From positions 41,478,001 through 41,542,000 of the forward strand of contig CM060731.1 in NCBI GenBank assembly GCA_030704615.1: a stretch of DNA of 64,000 nucleotides. The letters run 5' to 3'. The DNA comes from Takakia lepidozioides (Eukaryota; Streptophyta; Takakiopsida; Takakiales; Takakiaceae). Below, one piece after another: positions 12,822-24,130 of this stretch. Position numbers and translations under genes: made by a program. The stretch's first letter is position 1; the number at the start of each line of letters is the position of its first letter. The notes below the pieces were generated by a model that was given only the letters and a program-made list of their open reading frames with translations, was not told where the DNA came from and ran no database searches.

Positions 12822-13130
12822 GACGAACAAATTCTATACACGGGGTAATTGTCCCCAAGCCGTCAGATGGACAATCTGTCCCTAAGTGTGCAGAGCCTGA
12901 ACGTCGTGTAACTGAAGGATTTGGTACTCTAAATGGTTTACCAATCCTCAAAGTCTACAAAAGACGAGCAAAATCTATACACGGGGTAATTGTCCCCAAG
13001 CAGTCTGACGGAAAATCTGTCCCTATGTGTGCGGAGCCTGTGCGTCGTGTAACTGAAGGATTTGGTACCCTGAATGGTTTACCAATTCTCAAAGTTTACA
13101 CAAGACGAGCAAAATCTACACATGGGGTAA
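12821..13130 (+). repeat. In-frame 141-bp tandem repeat in the LINE
   Basis: Two complete copies and the start of a third. The motif SIHGVIVPK begins near 12,835, recurs 141 bp later and again (as STHGVTVP) after another 141 bp. 141 bp is 47 codons, so the reading frame is kept. Copies 1 and 2 differ at a few residues (KPSDGQSVPKC against KQSDGKSVPMC). Confidence 0.85.
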
Positions 13131-13199
13131 CTGTCCCCCCTTTGCAGAATGGTTGGCTGTCCAGGAGCAATCACAAGCTACCTAGACGACAAACAATTC

Positions 13200-13643
13200 A
13201 CATGCATAGGGCTGGCTTGCGGCTGGCCACTTTCAACTTCTCAGGGTGAATCAACCAAAGGAAACAACTTGAAGTGGGACAAGTTCTTCGGACTAATGAT
13301 ATTCATATCTGTGCTGGGCAAGAAACATGGGAAACGTCGGATAAACTGGTTGGAGATGTCAATGGTTATAAATGGGCAGGTAAGATGTGTACTCTCAAGG
13401 CAGCCTCTGCCAAACGCGGTCAAAAAGGGGTTGGATTCTTTATCCGTGATTTCTTGTTTGACAATTGTGAAATTATCAACAAGGGTTTGAGGTACGAGCA
13501 TAGTATCTGGCTAAAACTGAATCTGAAGGGTGGATGAGTACGAAGGACCTCTTTGTGGGTTTGTGTTTACATGCCCACAGAGGGACCCTCAGTGCTGACG
13601 CAGACAAAGCCTTCGAAGATGTAAAGCTGAACTGTGCTTCGTT
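13200..13643 (+). pseudogene. LINE endonuclease, N-terminal half
   Basis: APE-type endonuclease strands: LATFNFSG (first core strand), then IHICAGQETW carrying the catalytic Glu, then GVGFFIRD. A TGA at 13,247-13,249 interrupts the frame directly after TFNFSG, and a second break near 13,530 moves the frame. Reading then continues as DLFVGLCLHAHRGTL up to LNCASF at 13,643, where the inverted segment starts. The usual GDFNAR and SDH strands are missing on this strand because they lie inside the inversion. Confidence 0.8.
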
Positions 13644-14407
13644 TTTCGGCTTGTACAAACGTTGAAGGGCCAACCAGAATTTCTTGTCATTACCACCATG
13701 GTGGTTTGAGTTTATTTCACTGTATAACTTGTCCGAGTATAATTTCTTCTGAGACCTAACAAGCTGATTGATATCTTTACAGAGCTGGTAGTACCTCGCC
13801 CACAATTCTCTGTACCGCAGACAATTAGTTTCCTCCCAATGATCTTGTCAGCCACGGAGGAAACTCCCAAGAGTCCACTGCTCTTTCGACTTCATTTCTT
13901 GCGTTGTCAGAGCGAGACTGAAGTTCTTGGAGTGATTGGACAAAATGAGGGAGAGCCTCTTGCAAGGCCTGGACGTACTCAGCCTTGACCTCCTCATTAT
14001 GGAATTCTTCTATGCGCCACTTCCGAATCGAACGTTTCACAGATCTCTTGGTGTTGGGAAAACACCTTTTGATCTCAGTCCAAACCAGGAAGTGGTCAGA
14101 GGTACCAATATCAGTTCTGTCGATCAACACATTGGCACACTGGGGGAACAAATTTTTGTCCATTATGATATAGTCCACAACAGAACGTTCCCCAGTTTGG
14201 GATTTCTCACGAGTCCACTGCACTTGGTCACCTCTTGTCCTGTTATTCAAGGTGAAAAGCTGAAGCTCTTCCAGGCCGTTAATTAACCGTCTGCCATTAG
14301 AATTCAGCTCGTCCTCACCAAAAGGCCCAATGATATCGTCCTGATGGAGCCCTTTGCCCACCCGGGCATTGAAGTCACCCAATAGCACCACCTGACCTTT
14401 GGCAAGG
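13644..14407 (-). pseudogene. Inverted internal segment: endonuclease C-half and linker
   Basis: On the minus strand this segment encodes LLGDFNARVG (metal-binding Asp/Asn), DYIIMD and GTSDHFLVW (catalytic Asp-His), then the linker to the RT ending RLYKPKN. Both edges share a 5-bp inverted match: TCGTT at 13,639-13,643 and AACGA at 14,408-14,412. Placing the segment back in the plus orientation joins LNCASF to LAKGQVVLLGDFNAR in frame at the left edge and YKPKN to DGQQVQALK at the right edge. The inversion is therefore secondary and exact. Within the segment there is a break near 13,806-13,825. Confidence 0.85.
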
Positions 14408-16289
14408 AACGACGGTCAGCAAGTACAAGCGCTGAAGACTACTAAAGGTGCAGTGGTGACTTCATCGGTTGACATTGTCAAAACCTTTGAAACTCACTAC
14501 AGTATCCTTGGCAGAACTTCTAGGTCTAACAGTGAGGGGTCTTTTGCTGAATGGAGGGACACAGTTGGAAAAACTGTTCCTATGATTCAAAACAGCCCTG
14601 ATGACCCTGATGAACTGGAGTATATTTCAATGGCTTATAACGCTCCCATTAGTTCTTCTGAGATTGTGGAAGCAATTGAACATTTAAATGGATATAAAGC
14701 TGGTGGACCTGATGGTATTGTCAACGAGCTTATCAAGCACGGTGGCGAACCCATGATAGAGGCCCTAGTTCTCCTCTTTAACCTTATCTGGAAGACTGAA
14801 ATGATCCCCTTTCGCTGGCGACAGGGGGTCATTGTCAATCTATACAAGAAGGGTGACAGAGAAGAACCGGGGAACTACCGTGGCATCACGCTCCTCAATG
14901 CTGTTGGCAAGACATTCTGCAGAGTTATAAGTACTCGTCTCGAGGTTGATCTGGAGTCTAGAGGTTGTTTCCACGAAGGCCAAGCTGGCTTTCGGCGAAA
15001 CAGGGGCTGTGTGGATCATATCTTCACTCTAAGCCAGATTATCCAGGGAAGGAAAAAAGAAGGGAAACCCACTTATGTTTTTTTCCTGGATGTCAAAAAG
15101 GCTTATGACACAGTGTGGAGATGGCCCATGGTTCCGCCTCTAGTCTTGTGGGATCAAGGGAAAGATGTGGAGAGTTGTGCACAACTTGTATGCTCACACC
15201 AAAAGCTGTGTCACTGTTAACGGACAGAAGTCCAACTTCTTTGACATAGACCAAGGTGTAGCTCAAGGATGTACTCTCTCCCCTCTGCTCTTCAATGTTT
15301 TCATCAATCAACTCCTCGAGGATGTGGAAAGTGAGGGATTTGGGTTAAGGGTGGGTGATACCACCATACCAGCCCTTATGTTTGCGGATGACTTTGCAGG
15401 CATAGGGGAGACTCCAACCAATCTCCAGGAGTTGATTGATTGCGCGAAGAGATACTTTGATCTTTGGGGGCTAGAGGCTAATGTCAGCAAATGTGCAGTG
15501 GTAGCATTCAACGACAGAGGAGAGGGAGGAAGTGATCTTAAGTGGCAGTGGGGTAGCCAAGAGATCCCGGTCCTCCCTTCCTACACTTACCTGGGCGTTG
15601 AGTTTTCCTCCAATTGTAATTGGGATGCACATATCCGGAAAGTTGTTCAAACTGGCAAGGGCAAAGCTCTGGGGCTCACTAAATTTTTCCACTGCAGAGG
15701 GGTCAACTCTGAGGTTAAGAAAACCATGCTTTGTCGCGTTATTAGACCTGCCTTGGAGTACGGATCTGCAATATGGGTTGATAACTCCAACCAGGCTAAG
15801 TCTCTAGAATCCATTCAAGTGGGGGTGCTTAAGGAGTGTATGTCAGCATGCTCCAAAACAGCCAATGTGGCTGTTCGGGGTGAGTTTGGCATTCCGTCCT
15901 TAAGCTCCCGACGAGATGAATTCAAGGTCAGATGGTGGGGTCAGCTGCAACATATGCCCAACACCAGATATCCTAAGTTAATTGACTCTATATCTTGGAA
16001 ACAGGACCGCCCTGTCAAACAGGCTAAGTCCTGGCAGAAGAGAGTAGAAGAGATTCTCAAGGACCTGGACCTGGATCCGCAAGTCTTGACCCTGCTGGAT
16101 AAATCTGACTTAGAGGCTGTAGTGTCCAAAGCCATGTCTGTTGCCATGAGATTGTCTGATGAAAATGAAGTTAGGCAGAAAAATTCCCTGAACTTGTTTC
16201 CAGTCAGTGACATGGGGGAGGACATCTTGGATGACCTCAAGGGTCTACCCACTCTCGGCACTAGACTGAAGACAGTATTCATTTTTTGA
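14408..16289 (+). pseudogene. LINE reverse transcriptase
   Basis: RT motifs in order: GYKAGGPDGIVNELIK, NYRGITLLNAVGK, AGFRRNRGCVDHI, the catalytic FFLDVKKAYDTVW (first Asp), DQGVAQGCTLSPLLFNVFIN, and MFADDFAG (the YxDD equivalent with Phe). A frameshift near 15,120 and a TAG at 15,141-15,143 separate palm motifs A and B. The thumb and C-terminal region follow to 16,289. RNase H was not seen. The motif set is typical of the plant LINE (RTE/L1-like) group; clade assignment would need a tree. Confidence 0.85.
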
Positions 16290-16640
16290 TACACTGTCCG
16301 GGGTTCTCTCACGAAAGAGACGCTCTCTTCAAATCTATCAAGGGAATTGTGCCTGTACCCCTGTTTACCAACTTTGAAAGTCGTGAGGCTGAGCCAAAAG
16401 CCCATGCCCTCCTGAGGCCTAGTTTTTGGGCAAATCACACACAGCAGATTGATGCTTGTGTGAAGGGATTTCTAGAGGATATCTGGAAAACCCGGATTAA
16501 TTCTATATATGAAGGTAAGTCTTACTACCAACGTCAGCCCCTGACAGAGGTAGGTTCTGTCCCTTTTGTTCCCGCTCAAACTGGGCGCGGGGTCAATGGC
16601 CACAAGGCTACGGCAAACAACGTCTTATGAGTACAATCTT
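16286..16640 (+). pseudogene. LINE C-terminal tail and 3' UTR
   Basis: After a frame change at about 16,280 the sequence reads HCPGFSHERDALFKSIKG and ends with TAA-like AT-richer DNA. The preceding C.CP.CG cysteines present in the 27.3-kb copy are absent here, replaced by a direct join after GLPTLGTR. The 3' UTR includes the segment shared with about 20.94 kb. Confidence 0.65.
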
Positions 16641-17028
16641 TTGTCATGAGGTACCCCTACCTTGTCCACAGGCATCTCTAACTGATGGGTCAGAGGTATT
16701 CAGTTCTCAAATATGTTACAAGCACCTTTTACTGAATCATGAGAACACTCAGGATCCTGTCACAGCTTATGAATGCGCCTAGTGCAAAACGCGCTTCATT
16801 CTAAAGCTGCAAACCTTGCGAAAGATCACGAAGTGACTCCTGTTCCAAAATTACTAAAGTACATCATACGACATAAGTAGCTTTTATGAAAAGTTAATTC
16901 TTTTCACTCTAGACTCACAAGCGAGCTCATCAGATCTCTGCAACTGTGCTTACCACATCTCTAGTTTTGTTCTGAAACAACTCATTTGTTTTTTGCAACA
17001 TGGTTTTAGACTCTGGATACGGTAACAT

Positions 17029-18740
17029 ATGTATGCATTGCTTCAAACAATATTGTGGACACAAGTTGACAAAGAAGCATTGCAAGCTCACTCGAGAAGC
17101 GTTTGGCACTTCAAGAGAACTCTTCAAGCTTTGAATCAATGTTCTGGAAACTATACAACACTTCTGACTGAAGATCTCTTTAATTTTGCCCAGGTTTACC
17201 TTGTTCAACAAGTGTGGCCACCCCCTAACGATGATCGGGAAACCACCCTGGATGTCATCTTTTTCCATGGATTCCAGTTTGGAAAGGAAAGCAGTGTTTC
17301 ACAGCACACATGGGTGCATCATGACAATCATGAACTCTCCTGGCCAGTGAAGTGGCTGCCAGAAGACCTGGAAGGAACAGTGCGTGTTCTACTCGTATCT
17401 CATAGTGCAGATGTTAGATATTCCAACATCCAAGCTGTTGACGACTTTGGCAGGAGGTTGCAGCAAAGCTTACTCAGGTACCTTGCTGGAATGTGAAGGC
17501 AGATTCGGAGCCTAGCTCCTAGTCCTCGATCTTATCCACCTAGATGTTGAAAGGAAATGGTGAGGGTTAGCTGTTCAGAACAGGATCTGGAAATGTCTAT
17601 GCACATTTTGGCGTCCAAGATCAAAATCTGATATTGCTTGATCCTGTTCATGTGCAGTTCATCTCGTTCCAGTTTCGGATGGCAAAAACCAATTGTGCTT
17701 GTTGGCCATGGCTACGGAGGTTTGGCTGTGAAGAGCTTAGTGGTACATACTGCAAGGACTGAAACCATGCCATGTGCGAACGAACTGGACAAGGAGGCTG
17801 CTGAGAATGCAAAAGCGTTCTTATCAAATCTCCGAGGCATTGCACACTATGCTGTTCCCCATTCCGCAATGAACTTGGGAAGTTTTGGTAAATTGGAGCC
17901 CTCAGGAAATATACAACACGACCTGATTGAGCGTTTATCAACAGAATTTGAGGGAGTTATTTGTAGACTTCAAATCCACATCTTTGCTTTCGGAGAGGGC
18001 AAACCAACACAAAATTGGGTACGTTCTCTGGAGTTTTTCATAATGACAAACCAAGAAATGCTGCGGAGTATTGGTACTAATAAAATTTACTAATTGGATA
18101 GGAACATGATGCAAGGCACTTTATGCTAGGTGTCAAGTAGTGCAGTATTTTAGGGTTAGCTAGGTGTACGTGCTGCTTCAACATTAACTAAGACTGGAGA
18201 ATTTTTCCCCTCTGAGAGGTTGAATTGCTTACTTTCCATCACATGTGGAGAACACAGACCTATGGTAAACCTCCCTGCACAAGCAACGATGCACAGTGCA
18301 ACAATGCCGTGCAGATGAATCAGAAGCTGAATTGTGTCATCTATGGTCTAAGTGGTTTAGATATCTTGAAGGCTGCCTTTTATATAACAACTCTTTGAGG
18401 TTCAAGAAAGTGTTACTACTCCAGTGGTTGAAAAGATGAATTTTCTATCTCGTAGGGTTGGATTGTGCCGTATGAGTCTGCCATAAGATTATCTGGCTTC
18501 AACAACTACAAAGTGGAGGAGTCGGATCATCTGGATATCACGCGACCTCCTTCCAGAGAACATATCATATATGACAAATTGTTGATGCTGCTGAAGATTT
18601 GCCAAAAACCACCGGTACGTCCTCATGTCAGTAGTGGACATTTTATCTCCTCGCCATATTTGTCCCTCACTTGTGTTATCATTAATGTGTCCCTGTATTC
18701 CGCCGATGTAATCTGGATTTTGCAGGATAGTGATGACTGA
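17029..18740 (+). CDS. SERAC1-like alpha/beta hydrolase, four exons
   Basis: Predicted exons: 17,029-17,477, 17,658-18,018, 18,456-18,614 and 18,726-18,740 (TGA). All junctions have GT/AG borders and matching phases (2, 0, 0); exon 2 could instead start at 17,673, also in frame. Exon 1 gives the oxyanion-region strand DVIFFHGF and a following WLPEDLEG segment; exon 2 gives PIVLVGHGYGGLAVKSLV; exon 3 carries ESDHLDITRPPSREH with the expected late His. SERAC1-like proteins are serine-hydrolase-fold proteins linked to phospholipid remodelling. Here the nucleophile elbow reads GHGYGG instead of GHSxGG, so the usual Ser is missing. The 5' end may lie further upstream. It could be a pseudoenzyme or a decaying copy; no internal stop is seen in the spliced frame. 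Confidence 0.6.
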
Positions 18741-18882
18741 TGCGCAACACCTTCCACTGAGCTCTAGGTGAGCAATATCTTCCTTATGCTACAGGCTATC
18801 CATGGTTTTTTGTAGATTGTGTTCTTAGCATATTTGCATATTGTGCATATGTTCTAATTTTTATCTGGTCACTGGAGTGCAG

Positions 18883-20844
18883 GGTGATGTGAACTTTGCT
18901 CTAATGATCTCTCAACTTGAAGGAGGGTGCCCAGAGGACTACAACACCATAACTGAGTTGTTCCTCGAGGTATGAATCGATGGATGATGACCATAAGTGT
19001 ATTCTATTCACTTATCTTCACCGGAACTTGAGGCTTAAAAGCGGAACCTATTGATCCGGAGTTTGTGTTTTGCAGCGCAACATGATCAGGGAGGCAATTG
19101 CTTTTCTTCTGGATGTTTTGAAGCCTAACCTTCCAGAGCATGCCATGCTTCAAACTAAGGTAGAGTCAGCTCTGACTCTTACAATGTGCAGTGCAGATGG
19201 ACTTGCATGGTCTATGCCCTCCTGTAACTTGTCTGTTGGTTTCCTGTTCTTTCCCCTTGCTATGGTGTGCATCTTGATTATCCTTCTATGACCTTGTTAC
19301 TAGTCCCCCCCCACTTTACATAGCTACCTTGCACGTACTTAGTACTTACCTGTAGATATGATCGACAAGGTCATGTCAATCCACTGGATAATGCGGCTGA
19401 CATGTGTAAATGAATGTTGTTGGTTATGCAGGTCTTGAAGATCAGTCTGGTCGCGTCCCCCAGCATAGCTGATTCAATTTTGGCAAAGGGCATGTTCAGC
19501 CATTATGACCGTCCTCAAATTGCTGAGCTCTGTCGGAAAGCTGGTCTTTACATGCATGCCCTTCAGGTCCTATTTCTGCTTTTGCACTCTTGCAGTGCTC
19601 TGCTCATCATACTTCAATCTGTTAATTTTGTTGATCTACACTGGTGCGTCTTGACTCAGGGCCGGAATATACTTTCCATTAGGCCTGAGTGCACCTGCTC
19701 TTGGAGGAACAGGAAATATCCTGAATACACCGACTGAAAGCGGAGACCTGTTATCGGGAGTGAATATTTTGTCCCCTCTTATTTGTGTTCTTTTTAATCC
19801 AGTTTTGTCTCCTCATTAATTTTTGCAGTGTGTCTGGATGTATACATCATCCTTGCCCTGGAGGTCAAACAGTCACTTTTATGTCCATGCAAATAAAGTT
19901 TCTAATGATCCTTCCTTGTGCAGGTGAACCCAGAAAATGCGCCTCTGGTAGTTGGGCAATTGCTGGATGATGGCCACCCCAAGGATTTCATCAAGGACCT
20001 TATCTTGTCTGTCCGCTCTTTACTGCCAGTGGAGGCACTGGTTGATGAGTGTGAGAAGAGGTAATAAATTGTTCCAGGTGGCTTTATGTCATTTTTAATC
20101 TGTTTGTTTGCTCCTAGCATGATGTCTATGTCAGAGTCAATTCTCAGGTTATGCGCAAGATGAAAATGTATGGAAAGAGGGCACATTACTGACTTTTTAA
20201 TTCCATGTGGAAGCTGTCTGTTGTCTCAGGATGAATCAAACTAACAGTTTGATGAGTTGGACAGGAACCAGGTGGGATTGCTGACTCAGTTCTTAGAGCA
20301 TCTTGTGAGTGAAGGGAGCAAAGAAGTGCATACACATAATGCATTGGGGAAGATCATCGTTGATACAAACAAAGATCCAGAGCTCTTTCTGACCAAAAAC
20401 CGCTACTATGACTCTAAGGTCATTGGTAAGTATTGTGAGACAAAGGATCACACACTTGAAGTAATTGCATATAGACGTGGTCAATGTGATGCTGAGCTTG
20501 TTGAATGCACAAACAAGCACAAGCTCTTCAAGATTCAGGCCAGGTACATCCCAACTCTATCTCCCGTCATTTGTGATTTTGTCTTGTGTTTTGCGTGATG
20601 TTTAGAAAAGATAAAGAAATTACCTGACTACATCTTGTTGGCGCTTCTTAGGTATGTGGTGGAGCGCATGGATCCTGACCCGTGGAAAAAGATTATGGAC
20701 CCAGAGTATTTAGAATACAGGAAGCAGCTTACTCTTGAGGTGTTGTCTATTGTTCTACCAGAGAGCAAGAACCGAGAGCAGGTGTTAGCCCTGTTAGCAA
20801 CTTTGAAGGCACACTTGCCCCATGAGTTAGTTGAGCTTTTATAG
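18883..20844 (+). pseudogene. Truncated clathrin heavy chain, copy 1
   Basis: Six recognisable exons with intact GT/AG borders: 18,883-18,969; 19,076-19,159 ([19 protein letters not shown]); 19,432-19,566 ([15 protein letters not shown]); 19,924-20,060 ([12 protein letters not shown]); 20,265-20,543 ([13 protein letters not shown]); 20,652-20,844 ([13 protein letters not shown]). They correspond to consecutive parts of the CHCR alpha-helical repeats of clathrin heavy chain. The stretch between ALQ and [10 protein letters not shown], of the order of 150 residues in the full protein, is missing, as are the N-terminal beta-propeller and the whole C-terminal half. A TAG follows HELVELL where the family has Glu. 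It cannot form a triskelion leg and is best read as a gene fragment that kept its introns. Confidence 0.85.
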
Positions 20845-20922
20845 TCAAGAATGTTTTTCAAAACTCTGCCTTGAGTGGTAATCACCTCTAAAATATACTC
20901 TTTCTCACCATCTTTCCGTTCA

Positions 20923-20978
20923 AACTGGGAGCGGTGTCAATGGCCACAAGGCTACGGCAAACAACATCTTATGAGTAC
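20923..20978 (+). mobile_element. Short LINE 3' UTR fragment D
   Basis: About 55 bp closely matching the LINE 3' end near 16,575-16,635 (caaactggg followed by tcaatggccacaaggctacg). It lies just beyond the breakpoint of the clathrin duplication. Confidence 0.6.
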
Positions 20979-21056
20979 ATTCTTTCTCACCATCAATTAC
21001 AGTGGTGGTTGAACCCTTCTTTGCTTCCATCAACGAGAAGTCCGTACAATTGCAAG

Positions 21057-21794
21057 TCAGCTAATTCCAATCGTAATTGTGTATACGTCGTCGTGTACAG
21101 TCGAGCCGACCGTTGCCATTCGATAAACACGCCCAAGGTCGGGTGGAGGTACGTCCACGGAGCTCTGAATAGTGCAAGCCATCCCAAGAGCATTGGCAAT
21201 CCGAGTCTCATTCAACTTGTTGGGAGGGTGTCGTCTCTTCACTCTTCCGAATCGCATTGTGGGATGTGCAGAATTGTCCAATCCATCTCTACTGGACCGA
21301 GCAGTCTGCAATGGCTGGGTCTGAGGAACTGGAAATGCGTGGGCCGGGACGTCTGTGCGTTGCACCATTCGAAATCTTTCTGCAGATAGAGCATCCGCCT
21401 CATTCTGAGAAAGGCTGCAACCCGGTGCAACAGGCCAGACGTCCGGAGGCTCCTGCATTCCCTGAATCCCGTACTTGGGCTTGCCAAATACATAGGTCAT
21501 TATGTCGTGCCTACAAAACCAAAACGTCTGCGTTTTGGCGTGAGAAAATGTGGGAGTTAAAAATCTGGCGCTGAAACAAGGTGCAGGTACAACACCGTAT
21601 GGGTTCCTCCGAATCATCTCACCACAGCGTGCTATCGTATCCACCCGGATGGCGCAACACTTCCCTCGAAATGTCGGCAATGTCCTTGCAATTCTCCACT
21701 GTGACTCCGACACTCTTGTCTCCACAATGGGAATGTTGTACTGCTTTACTACAGATGGCTCGTTATGTTGCCTGGGCACGTGCCTTGTGCTCAA
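21057..21794 (-). CDS. Hypothetical 245-residue frame
   Basis: A long ATG-initiated open frame on the minus strand with no introns or recognisable domain, beginning MSTRHVPRQHNEPSVVKQY and rich in Arg, Pro and Ser. It overlaps plus-strand frames of 150-170 codons in the same GC-balanced region, so part of the length may be chance. It lies between the clathrin relic and a dispersed repeat. It could be an unclassified transposon protein; no conserved motif supports this. Confidence 0.25.
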   Translation of the reverse strand: MSTRHVPRQHNEPSVVKQYNIPIVETRVSESQWRIARTLPTFRGKCCAIRVDTIARCGEMIRRNPYGVVPAPCFSARFLTPTFSHAKTQTFWFCRHDIMTYVFGKPKYGIQGMQEPPDVWPVAPGCSLSQNEADALSAERFRMVQRTDVPAHAFPVPQTQPLQTARSSRDGLDNSAHPTMRFGRVKRRHPPNKLNETRIANALGMACTIQSSVDVPPPDLGRVYRMATVGSTVHDDVYTITIGIS

Positions 21795-21929
21795 AGGAGA
21801 TGGCGATCTTGAACGTGCAGGACTTGCGGTACTCGACGAGACTTCCTATTTTGGGCCGAAAACTGGCTAAGTCCGAACATGCACGGGAACGTTGTCTGGA
21901 AAAATGGCGCCGAATTTCCAGTTACATGG

Positions 21930-22250
21930 CCCAGAACTGCCCAACATCTGTGCAATCCCCAGCACCATGTACCGAAATTCGGCGCGACATTTCCAAATTT
22001 TGGGCTTACGGTGTCATGTGGGGACCTATAGCAACCCGGTTTGTTGTAGTGGCAGCCATTCACTCTACAGCTCATCAGATCCGTTCGCATGGGGACGGTT
22101 AATATGCGGGACTAAAGCCCAATATGTGCCCGGAGATTAGATTATTCCGAAATTTGACGTGGCAGAAGGGTATAACCGTTTTCCTATGCATATGTTCACA
22201 CGAATATGGTTTACCGTTGTCACCCGATTTTGCGCTCGGTGTGTAGGAAC
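21930..22250. repeat. Dispersed repeat R, copy 1
   Basis: Shares with 27,880-28,205 an ordered series of blocks: gccattca.t.tacagctcat, then gactaaagcc, then gacgtggcag, then gcatatgttc and gcgct.ggtgtgtagg. The last part also opens the 3.3-kb block at 1,171-1,260. This copy is internally rearranged. The class is unknown; no coding capacity or terminal repeats were found. Confidence 0.5.
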
Positions 22251-22319
22251 GCCCGGGTAAAGGTGACAGGTGTGTAGGACCCAGGGCTAGGGGTAAAGGT
22301 GACAACGGCAAACCATATT
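22203..22319. repeat. 22-bp inverted repeat upstream of kinase copy 1
   Basis: aatatggtttaccgttgtcacc at 22,203-22,224 pairs with 22,298-22,319 with one mismatch, leaving a loop of about 73 bp. The right arm belongs to the kinase duplication and recurs at about 33,230; the left arm belongs to the adjoining repeat. Confidence 0.8.
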
Positions 22320-24130
22320 ACCCCTGGTGCGAATGAAAAGCGATATCCATGGGATGCCACAGAAGACCCGCTCGCCTTCAAGGTCCAGCTCACTTCACTT
22401 GAGAGCAGAAGCCATGGCGGAAAATGCCCTGACTTTATGCAAAGAGACTATCGATTCGGTCCAGTGCCTCACGTCCACCAGCCAAGATTTGCAGATCAAC
22501 AATAAGTAAGCTTCTGGCAAAGAAACTCTCAGGAATCCAAGTGACACTGGACAAGATCCGAGAAATCTCATCTGAAGATGCAAGTGCCAATCGTTTTCAT
22601 GCTGCAGATCATTGGAACAGGCCATCGAGGAGCTTTGTCGCGTACTGAATGAGGCCAAGGTTCTGATCAAGGACTGTTGCTGCAAGGATCAGTGGCTGAA
22701 TGCAGCGATCAGGCATGGCGATAAAAAGGAAGATTTTGCGGGATTCTTCTACGAGGTGGACTGGCACACTTGGGTTCTGTGCGACATTTTCTCCCTGGGG
22801 ATCAGTCAAGAGACGCTCTACCTTTACGCAGAAGCTTGCGACGGTAAACTTAACATCACAGACTACGACGCTCTGGAGGCAGCGGCAAAGGAGGACCTGG
22901 ACAGCCTCGAGACTTCCTTGAAGGTCCTCACGGACCATCATGTTTGTGTGGAGAGCTGCAAGCAAGGGTATCAAACTGAGCAATGTCTTGCAGCGCAGCT
23001 GTTGAGGAGATTGCATTCCCCGGCCCCGGCCTCGCCAGTCACCCCAGATATCGTCCAGAAATCGCCACATATTTTGTGGGCGATGCTGGAGAACTTGTTG
23101 ACGGAAAAGAGTTAGGCAATGGTACCTTTGGGATGGTCTATGAAGTTACGTGGCAAGGCGAAAAGTACGCAAGGAAGGTATTCTTTGGAACGAAGACCTC
23201 TGCAGTTGCGGGGCAGGGACGAAAGTCCACAAAAAAGAAATCCTCGGCAAGGGGGAATTCATTCTTCGAGGAAGAGGTGGCTGCTCTAGCGGGACTCAAT
23301 CATCCCCACATCATGCGGCTAGTTTGCTGCTCTCAGAGCGAGAAGGACAGCCTTCTGATGGAATTGATGACCACTGACCTCATGCGCCACTTAAAAAAAA
23401 AGAACCACGCCATTTTCGAATCTTCGAGCCGTTGACCTCATGCTGCAAATCGCCGAGGGGATGAAATATTTGCATGCCCAACAAAAAGTTCACCGTGATC
23501 TTAAGTCTCTGAACATTCTGGTCAGATTCGCAGATCTTCCACCTTCCCTAGGAGAAGACGCACGCGTGTATGCAAAGGTGGGTGATTTTGGCGCATCAAA
23601 GATCAAGAATAACAGTACTAGGTACACGAATCAGACTCTCGAGATTGGTTCCAGATTGTGGAAGGCGCCGGAGGTTTTCAGTTTGGAGGATGAAGAAGAG
23701 CGTCCTAGCAGGTCTCACCCTTGGACAGCAGATGTTTACAGTTTTGGGATTGTCTGCGCTGAGATACTGACAGGAGAGGAGCCATTTAACCGGGATTCGG
23801 AAGAGGGTGAAGGGCGGGGAGAGGCCATGGCTGCCGGTTAGTTGTCCAGCCAGGTTGGCTTTCTTGATTGGAAAATGTTGGAGTGGTGACCCTCTCGAGA
23901 GACCTAATTTCTCAAAGATTTGCAGAGAGCTGAGATACAAAGGGCTCAAAGGGCTCCTTCTGAAGGGTTCGGATTGGCTCTTGGATTTTCGAAGAATGCT
24001 GTAATTCTGGTCTGTTTGTACCCTTCGGTAGGCATTTGTGCAGATGTAGACTTGGGGCCTTGATGTGGAGTCGAGCAAATGCCCGATCCCGCAGTCTGGG
24101 ACTTGAAGCAGGATACCTACTAAGAAGACC
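22278..24130 (+). repeat. Kinase duplication, plus-strand arm
   Basis: About 1.85 kb homologous to 31,402-33,272 in inverted orientation. The match runs from the gacccaggg block to the aagaagacc block. The arms are separated by 7.27 kb. Identity is high but with many small indels, most of them in this copy. Confidence 0.9.
22414..24004 (+). pseudogene. HeLo/4HB-like plus protein kinase gene, copy 1 (broken)
   Basis: N-terminus MAENALTLCKETIDSVQCL, a helical bundle of about 200 residues, then a kinase: glycine loop LGNGTFGMVYE, lysine in YARKVFF, alphaC Glu in FFEEEVAALAG, catalytic loop VHRDLKSLN, GDFGASK, WKAPEVFS and DVYSFGIV. The catalytic residues are conventional. The layout recalls MLKL-type proteins of plants and animals, in which a four-helix bundle precedes a kinase or pseudokinase; that function is inference. 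Compared with copy 2 this copy has a 5-nt deletion giving TAA near 22,508, a 1-nt deletion near 23,083, an altered A-rich stretch near 23,395 that shifts the frame and an 11-nt loss near 23,795. An alternative is that GTAAGC at 22,503 to CTGCAG near 22,605 is an intron, which would keep the frame at that site only. Confidence 0.75.

Larger units (their letters stand above)
12420..16640 (+). mobile_element. LINE (non-LTR retrotransposon), decayed
   Basis: Order along the plus strand: an ORF1-like piece, an in-frame tandem repeat, the N-terminal half of an APE-type endonuclease, an inverted segment holding the endonuclease C-terminal half and linker, reverse transcriptase, and a C-terminal tail. 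The 3' end near 16.6 kb carries a segment (beginning tcaatggccacaaggctacg) that recurs at about 20.94 kb. The 5' limit is uncertain. Related fragments lie at about 1.0, 26.6 and 47.3 kb. The copy carries several frameshifts, in-frame stops, a deletion of the first zinc-knuckle cysteines and an internal inversion, so it cannot move autonomously. Confidence 0.85.

Noticed and set aside
18883-20844. Functional clathrin heavy chain gene
   Set aside because: The middle, both ends and the residue after HELVELL are lost, and the same broken form is duplicated.
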